From Branchinecta lynchi (taxonomy: Eukaryota > Arthropoda > Branchiopoda > Anostraca > Branchinectidae), in NCBI GenBank assembly GCA_023053575.1, contig JAKZAP010000146.1:30109-94108 (forward strand): 64,000 nucleotides of DNA, given 5' to 3'. The notes below the pieces were generated by a model, which had not been told where the DNA came from, searched no databases, and saw only the letters and a list, made by a program, of their open reading frames with translations. The translations under genes and the position numbers were made by a program. The first letter of the stretch is position 1, and every line of letters starts with the position of its first letter. Shown piece after piece: positions 56,501 through 64,000 of this stretch.

Positions 56501-59500
56501 CTGTGTTGGTTTTCCCAAAAGGTTCGCTTTCCCGCAAGGTTGGTTTTCCCACAAGGTTGGTTTTCCCGCAGGGTTTGTTTCCCCACAAGGTTGGTTTTCC
56601 CACAAGGTTTGTTTTCTCACAAGGTTTCTTTTCCCACTAGGTTGGTTTTCCCACAAGGTTTGTTTTCCCACAAGGTTTGTTTTCCCACAAGGTTGGTTTT
56701 CCCGAAAGGTTTGTTTCCCCACAAAGTTTGTTTTCCCACTAGGTTTGTTTTCCCACCAGGTTTGTTGTTTCCCCACAAGGTTTGTTTTCTCACAAGGTTT
56801 GTTTTCCCACAAGGTTTGTTTTCCCACAAGGTTTGTTTTCCCATAAGGTTTGTTTCCCCACAAGGTTGGTTTTCCCACAAGGTTTGTTTTCTCACAAGGT
56901 TCCTTTTCCCACTAGGTTGGTTTTCCCACAAGGTTGGTTTTCCCGAAAGGTTTGTCTTCCCACAAGGTTCGTTTTCCCACAAGGTTTGTTTTCCCACAAG
57001 GTTTGTTTTCCCACAAGGTTGGTTTTCCCGAAAGGTTTGTTTCCCCACAAGGTTTGTTTTCCCACTAGGTTTGTTTTCCCATAAGGTTGGTTTTCCCACA
57101 AGGTTTGTTTTCTCACAAGGTTTGTTTTCCCACTAGGTTTGTTTCCCCACAAGGTTTGTTTTCTCACAAGGTTTGTTTTCCCACAAGGTTTGTTTTCCCA
57201 CAAGGTTTGTTTTCCCACAAGGTTTGTTTTCCCACAAGGTTGGTTTTCCCGAAAGGTTTGTTTCCCCACAAGGTTGGTTTTCCCACAAGGTTGGCTTTCC
57301 CACAAGGTTTGTTTTCCCACAAGGTTAGTTTTCCCGCAAGGTTTGTTTCCCCACAAGGTTTGTTTTCTCACAAGGTTTGTTTTCCCACCAGGTTTGTTGT
57401 TTCCCCACAAGGTTTGTTTTCTCACAAGGTTTGTTTTCCCACAAGGTTTGTTTTCCCACAAGGTTTGTTTTCCCATAAGGTTTGTTTTCCCACAAGGTTG
57501 GTTTTCCCACAAGGTTAGTTTTCCCACAAGGTTCGTTTTCCCACAAGGTTTGTTTTCCCACAAGGTTTGTTTTCCCACAAGGTTGGTTTTCCCGAAAGGT
57601 TTGTTTCCCCGCAAGGTTTGTTTTCCCACTAGGTTTGTTTTCCCATAAGGTTTGTCTTCCCACAAGGTTCGTTTTACCACAAGGTTTGTTTTCCCACAAG
57701 GTTTGTTTTCCCACAAGGTTGGTTTTCCCGAAAGGTTTGTTTCCCCACAAGGTTTGTTTTCCCACTAGGTTTGTTTTCCCATAAGGTTGGTTTTCCCACA
57801 AGGTTTGTTTTCTCACAAGGTTTGTTTTCCCACTAGGTTTGTTTCCCCACAAGGTTTGTTTTCTCACAAGGTTTGTTTTCCCACAAGGTTTGTTTTCCCA
57901 CAAGGTTTGTTTTCCCACAAGGTTTGTTTTCCCACAAGGTTGGTTTTCCCGAAAGGTTTGTTTCCCCACAAGGTTGGTTTTCCCACAAGGTTGGCTTTCC
58001 CACAAGGTTTGTTTTCCCACAAGGTTAGTTTTCCCGCAAGGTTTGTTTCCCCACAAGGTTTGTTTTCTCACAAGGTGTGTTTTCCCACCAGGTTTGTTGT
58101 TTCCCCACAAGGTTTGTTTTCTCACAAGGTTTGTTTTCCCACAAGGTTTGTTTTCCCACAAGGTTTGTTTTCCCATAAGGTTGGTTTTCCCGAAAGGTTT
58201 GTTTCCCCACAAGGTTGGTTTTCCCACAAGGTTGGCTTTCCCACAAGGTTTGTTTTCCCACAAGGTTAGTTTTCCCGCAAGGTTTGTTTCCCCACAAGGT
58301 TTGTTTTCTCACAAGGTTTGTTTTCCCACCAGGTTTGTTGTTTCCCCACAAGGTTTGTTTTCTCACAAGGTTTGTTTTCCCACAAGGTTTGTTTTCCCAC
58401 AAGGTTTGTTTCCCCACAAGGTTGGTTTTCCCACAAGGTTGGTTTTCCCGCAAGGTTTGTTTTCAAACAAGGTTAGTTTTCCCGCAAGGTTTGTTTCCCC
58501 ACAAGGTTTGTTTTCCCACAAGGATTGTTTTCTCACAAGGTTTGTTTTCCCACTAGGTTTATTTTCCCACTGTGTTGGTTTTCCCAAAAGGTTTGCTTTC
58601 CCACAAGGTTGGTTTTCCCACAAGGTTGGTTTTCCCGCAGGGTTGCTTTCCCCATAAGGTTGGTTTTCCAACAAGGTTTGTTTTCTCACAAGGTTTGTTT
58701 TCCCACTAGGTTGTTTTTCCCACGAGGTTGGTTTTCCCACAAGGTTTGTTTTCCCACAAGCTTTCTTTTCCCCCAAGGTTGGTTTTCCCGCAAGGTTGGT
58801 TTTCCCACAAGGTTTATTTTCCCACTGTGTTGGTTTTCCCAAAAGGTTCGCTTTCCCGCAAGGTTGGTTTTCCCACAAGGTTTGTTTCCCCACAAATTTT
58901 GTTTTCCCATAAGGTTTGTTTTCCCACAAGGTTGGTTTTCCCGAAAGGTTTGTTTCCCCACAAGGTTGGTTTTCCCACAAGGTTGGCTTTCCCACAAGGT
59001 TTGTTTTCCCACAAGGTTAGTTTTCCCGCAAGGTTTGTTTCCCCACAAGGTTTGTTTTCCCACAAGGTTTGTTTTCCCACAAGGTTGGTTTTCCCGAAAG
59101 GTTTGTTTCCCCACAAGGTTTGTTTTCCCACTAGGTTTGTTTTCCCATAAGGTTTGTCTTCCCACAAGGTTCGTTTTCCCACAAGGTTTGTTTTCCCACA
59201 AGGTTTGTTTTCCCACAAGGTTGGTTTTCCCGAAAGGTTTGTTTCCCCACAAGGTTTGTTTTCCCACTAGGTTTGTTTTCCCATAAGGTTGGTTTTCCCA
59301 CAAGGTTTGTTTTCTCACAAGGTTTGTTTTCCCACTAGGTTTGTTTCCCCACAAGGTTTGTTTTCTCACAAGGTTTGTTTTCCCACAAGGTTTGTTTTCC
59401 CACAAGGTTTGTTTTCCCACAAGGTTTGTTTTCCCACAAGGTCGGTTTTCCCGAAAGGTTTGTTTCCCCACAAGGTTTGTTTTCCCACAAGGTTGGCTTT

Positions 59501-62500
59501 CCCACAAGGTTTGTTTTCCCACAAGGTTAGTTTTCCCGCAAGGTTTGTTTCCCCACAAGGTTTGTTTTCTCACAAGGTTTGTTTTCCCACCAGGTTTGTT
59601 GTTTCCCCACAAGGTTTGTTTTCTCACAAGGTTTGTTTTCCCACAAGGTTTGTTTTCCCACAAGGTTTGTTTTCCCATAAGGTTGGTTTTCCCGAAAGGT
59701 TTGTTTCCCCACAAGGTTGGTTTTCCCACAAGGTTGGCTTTCCCACAAGGTTTGTTTTCCCACAAGGTTAGTTTTCCCGCAAGGTTTGTTTCCCCACAAG
59801 GTTTGTTTTCTCACAAGGTTTGTTTTCCCACCAGGTTTGTTGTTTCCCCACAAGGTTTGTTTTCTCACAAGGTTTGTTTTCCCACAAGGTTTGTTTTCCC
59901 ACAAGGTTTGTTTCCCCACAAGGTTGGTTTTCCCACAAGGTTGGTTTTCCCGCAAGGTTTGTTTTCCCACAAGGTTAGTTTTCCCGCAAGGTTTGTTTCC
60001 CCACAAGGTTTGTTTTCCCACAAGGATTGTTTTCTCACAAGGTTTGTTTTCCCACTAGGTTTATTTTCCCACTGTGTTGGTTTTCCCAAAAGGTTTGCTT
60101 TCCCACAAGGTTGGTTTTCCCACAAGGTTGGTTTTCCCGCAGGGTTGCTTTCCCCATAAGGTTGGTTTTCCAACAAGGTTTGTTTTCTCACAAGGTTTGT
60201 TTTCCCACTAGGTTGTTTTTCCCACGAGGTTGGTTTTCCCACAAGGTTTGTTTTCCCACAAGCTTTCTTTTCCCCCAAGGTTGGTTTTCCCGCAAGGTTG
60301 GTTTTCCCACAAGGTTTATTTTCCCACTGTGTTGGTTTTCCCAAAAGGTTCGCTTTCCCGCAAGGTTGGTTTTCCCACAAGGTTTGTTTCCCCACAAATT
60401 TTGTTTTCCCATAAGGTTTGTTTTCCCACAAGGTTCGTTTTCCCACAAGGTTTGTTTTCCCACAAGGTTTGTTTTCCCATAAGGTTTGTTTTCCCACAAG
60501 GTTGGTTTTCCCGAAAGGTTTGTTTCCCCACAAGGTTGGTTTTCCCACAAGGTTGGTTTTCCCGCAAGTTTTGTTTTCCCACAAGGTTAGTTTTCCCGCA
60601 AGGTTTGTTTCCCCAAAAGGTTTGTTTTCCCACAAGGATTGTTTTCTCACAAGGTTTGTTTTCCCACTATGTTTGTTTTCCCACTGTGTTGGTTTTCCCA
60701 AAAGGTTCGCTTTCCCACAAGGTTGGTTTTCCCGCAGGGTTGCTTTCCCCATAAGGTTGGTTTTCCCACAAGGTTTGTTTTCTCACAAGGTTTGTTTTCC
60801 CACTAGGTTGTTTTTCCCACGAGGTTTGTTTTCCCACAAGGTTAGTTTTCCCGCAAGGTTGGTTTTCCCACAAGGTTGGTTTTCCCGCAAGGTTTGTTTT
60901 CCCACAAGCTTTGTTTTCCCCCAAGGTTGGTTTTCCCGCAAGGTTGGTTTTCCCACAAGGTTTGTTTTCCCACTGTGCTGGTTTTCCCAAAAGGTTAGCT
61001 TTCCAACAAGGTTGGTTTTCCCACAAGGTTTGTTTTCCCCCAAGGTTGGTTTTCCCGCAAGGTTGGTTTTCCCACAAGGTTTGTTTTCCCACTGTGCTGG
61101 TTTTCCCAAAAGGTTTGCTTTCCAACAAGGTTGGTTTTCCCACAAGGTTTGTTTTCTCACAAGGTTGGTTTTCCCACAAGGTTGGTTTTCCCGCAAGGTT
61201 TGTTTTCCCACAAGGTTAGTTTTCCCGCAAGGTTGGTTTTCCCACAAGGTTGGTTTTCCCGCAAGGTTTGTTTTCCCACAAGCTTTGTTTTCCCCCAAGG
61301 TTGGTTTTCCCGCAAGGTTGGTTTTCCCACAAGGTTTGTTTTCCCACTGTGCTGGTTTTCCCAAAAGGTTAGCTTTCCAACAAGGTTGGTTTTCCCACAA
61401 GGTTTGTTTCCCCACAAGGTTGGTTTTCCCACAAGGTTGGTTTTCCCGCAATGTTTGTTTTCCCACAAGGTTAGTTTTCCCGCAAGGTTTGTTTCCCCAC
61501 AAGGTTTGTTTTCCCACAAGGATTGTTTTCTCACAAGGTTTGTTTTCCCACAAGGTTTGTTTTCCCACAAGGTTTGTTTTCCCACAAGGTTCGTTTTCCC
61601 ACAAGGTTTGTTTTCCCACAAGGTTTGTTTTCCCATAAGGTTTGTTTTCCCACAAGGATTGTTTTCTCACAAGGTTTGTTTTCCCACAAGGTTTGTTTTC
61701 CCACAAGGTTTGTTTTCCCACAAGGTTCGTTTTCCCACAAGCTTTGTTTTCCCACAAGGTTTGTTTTCCCATAAGGTTTGTTTTCCCACAAGGTTGGTTT
61801 TCCCGAAAGGTTTGTTTCCCCACAAGGTTTGTTTTCCCACAAGGTTAGTTTTCCCGCAAGGTTTGTTTCCCCACAAGGTTTGTTTTCCCACAAGGTTTGT
61901 TTCCCCACAAGGTTTGTTTTCCCACAAGGATTGTTTTCCCACAAGGTTTGTTTTCCCGAAAGGTTTGTTTCCCCACAAAGTTTGTTTTCCCACTTGGTTT
62001 GTTTTCCCACCAGGTTTGTTGTTTCCCCACAAGGTTTGTTATCTCACAAGGTTTGTTTTCCCACAAGGTTTGTTTTCCCACAAGATTTGTTTTCCCATAA
62101 GGTTTGTTTTCCCACAAGGTTGGTTTTCCCGAAAGGTTTGTTTCCCCACAAGGTTGGTTTTCCCACAAGGTTGGTTTTCCCGCAAGGTTTGTTTTCCCAC
62201 AAGGTTGATTTTCCCGAAAGGTTTGTTTCCCCACAAGGTTTGTTTTCCCACTAGGTTTGTTTTCCCATAAGGTTGGTTTTCCCACAAGGTTTGTTTTCTC
62301 ACAAGGTTGGTTTTCCCGAAAGGTTTGTTTCCCCACAAGGTTGGTTTTCCCACAAGGTTTGTTTTCCCACAAGGTTTGTTTTCCCACAAGGTTGATTTTC
62401 CCGAAAGGTTTGTTTCCCCACAAAATTTGTTTTCCCACTAGGTTTGTTTTCCCATAAGGTTGGTTTTCCCACAAGGTTTGTTTTCTCACAAGGTTTGTTT

Positions 62501-64000
62501 TCCCACTAGGTTTGTTTCCCCACAAGGTTTGTTTTCTCACAAGGTTTGTTTTCCCACAAGGTTTGTTTTCCCACAAGGTTTGTTTTCCCACAAGGTTTGT
62601 TTTCCCACAAGGTTGGTTTTCCCGAAAGGTTTGTTTCCCCACAAGGTTGGTTTTCCCACAAGGTTGGCTTTCCCACAAGGTTTGTTTTCCCACAAGGTTA
62701 GTTTTCCCGCAAGGTTTGTTTCCCCACAAGGTTTGTTTTCTCACAAGGTTTGTTTTCCCACCAGGTTTGTTGTTTCCCCACAAGGTTTGTTTTCTCACAA
62801 GGTTTGTTTTCCCACAAGGTTTGTTTTCCCACAAGGTTTGTTTTCCCATAAGGTTTGTTTTCCCACAAGGTTGGTTTTCCCGAAAGGTTTGTTTCCCCAC
62901 AAGGTTTGTTTTCCCATAAGGTTTGTTTTCCCACAAGGTTCGTTTTCCCACAAGGTTTGTTTTCCCACAAGGTTTGTTTTCCCATAAGGTTTGTTTTCCC
63001 ACAAGGTTGGTTTTCCCGAAAGGTTTGTTTCCCCACAAGGTTGGTTTTCCCACAAGGTTGGTTTTCCCGCAAGTTTTGTTTTACCACAAGGTTAGTTTTC
63101 CCGCAAGGTTTGTTTCCCCAAAAGGTTTGTTTTCCCACAAGGATTGTTTTCTCACAAGGTTTGTTTTCCCACTAGGTTTGTTTTCCCACTGTGTTGGTTT
63201 TCCCAAAAGGTTCGCTTTCCCACAAGGTTGGTTTTCCCGCAGGGTTGCTTTCCCCATAAGGTTGGTTTTCCCACAAGGTTTGTTTTCTCACAAGGTTTTT
63301 TTTCCCACTAGGTTGTTTTTCCCACGAGGTTGGTTTTCCCACAAGGTTTGTTTTCCCACAAGCTTTGTTTTCCCCCAAGGTTGGTTTTCCCGCAAGGTTG
63401 GTTTTCCCACAAGGTTTGTTTTCCCACTGTGTTGGTTTTCCCAAAAGGTTCGCTTTCCCACAAGGTTGGTTTTCCCACAAGATTGGTTTTCCCGCAGGGT
63501 TGCTTTCCCCATAAGGTTGGTTTTCCCACAAGGTTTTTTTTCTCACAAGGTTGGTTTTCCCGAAAGGTTTGTTTCCCCACAAGGTTGGTTTTCCCACAAG
63601 GTTGGTTTTCCCGCAAGGTTTGTTTTCCCGCAAGGTTAGTTTTCCCGCAAGGTTGGTTTTCCCACAAGGTTGGTTTTCCCGCAAGGTTTGTTTTCCCACA
63701 AGCTTTGTTTTCCCCCAAGGTTGGTTTTCCCGCAAGGTTGGTTTTCCCACAAGGTTTGTTTTCCCACTGTGCTGGTTTTCCCAAAAGGTTAGCTTTCCAA
63801 CAAGGTTGGTTTTCCCACAAGGTTCGTTTCCCCACAAGGTTTGTTTTCCCATAATGTTTGTTTTCCCACAAGGTTGGTTTTCCCGAAAGGTTTGTTTCCC
63901 CACAAGGTTGGTTTTCCCACAAGGTTGGTTTTCCCGCAATGTTTGTTTTCCCACAAGGTTAGTTTTCCCGCAAGGTTTGTTTCCCCACAAGGTTTGTTTT
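53571..64000 (-). repeat. 17-bp satellite, reverse block S (runs off the window)
   Basis: Reverse units continuing to the last base; about 610 units by length. There is no forward module in this part. It differs from the part left of the insert by frequent 20-bp units with an extra TTG (CACCAGGTTTGTTG then TTTCCCC; for example near 56,755, 57,390, 58,090, 58,330, 59,590, 59,830, 61,990 and 62,760). It contains a perfect-register 1,502-bp tandem duplication. A minus-strand 402-codon frame (61,845-63,053) is repeat translation. Confidence 0.95.
57787..60790 (-). repeat. Direct tandem duplication, 1,502-bp period
   Basis: 57,787-59,288 and 59,289-60,790 are adjacent copies at a constant offset of 1,502 bp, down to shared odd units (CACAAATTTTG at 58,892 and 60,394). 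A further related segment starts 700 bp upstream at 57,087 and another at 62,460. Confidence 0.8.

Noticed and set aside
4925..64000. CENP-B box, because the unit is 17 bp
   Set aside because: The best local match (TTTCGGGAAAACC) has TTCG and one central A but lacks the required CGGG half. Centromere function cannot be inferred.

Overview
This is a eukaryotic, almost certainly invertebrate metazoan, window dominated by satellite DNA. It has no bacterial-style gene content. Three parts can be separated: an AT-rich, gene-poor left flank (1-4,924); a huge tandem array of a 17-bp unit (4,925-51,107 and 53,571-64,000, running off the right edge); and one damaged LTR retrotransposon (51,108-53,570) lying inside the array. 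The animal assignment rests on the retroelement's architecture (gag zinc knuckle, -1 frameshift, retropepsin) and on the AT-rich flank. The species cannot be told from the sequence.

The array unit is CCTTGTGGGAAAACAAA (7/17 G+C) with many ordered variants. By length alone the two array parts hold about 2,700 and 610 units. The unit has no stop codon in any of the six frames. Because 17 is not a multiple of 3, every frame of a strand cycles through the same 17-residue peptide. Long open frames therefore occur everywhere on both strands, and none is annotated as a gene. The array is cut into 18 blocks of alternating orientation (19 counting the part beyond the insert). Apart from the first block (4,925-7,731), every forward block is about 1.17-1.24 kb. 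Each of these eight begins at the same head-to-head junction (palindrome with a TGCG centre) and ends at the same tail-to-tail junction (single A centre). One inverted module thus arose once and was spread by segmental duplication. Larger duplications of 1.5, 1.66, 4.4 and 6.8 kb can be followed by their shared variant order.

The insert reads on the minus strand: candidate 5' LTR (TGT...ACA), a tRNA primer-binding site, gag with a CCHC knuckle, a T_TTA_AAC slippery heptamer, a retropepsin with DSGA, then a pol linker broken by one stop and one frameshift. It ends abruptly before reverse transcriptase, where an inverted 61-bp copy of its own LTR end is attached. It therefore has perfect 61-bp terminal inverted repeats although it is not a DNA transposon.

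The left flank carries several short degenerate repeats and one weakly supported proline-rich reading frame on the minus strand. A TATAAAAG motif lies about 90 bp before the array and points into it. No rRNA, tRNA, CRISPR or intact host gene was recognised.
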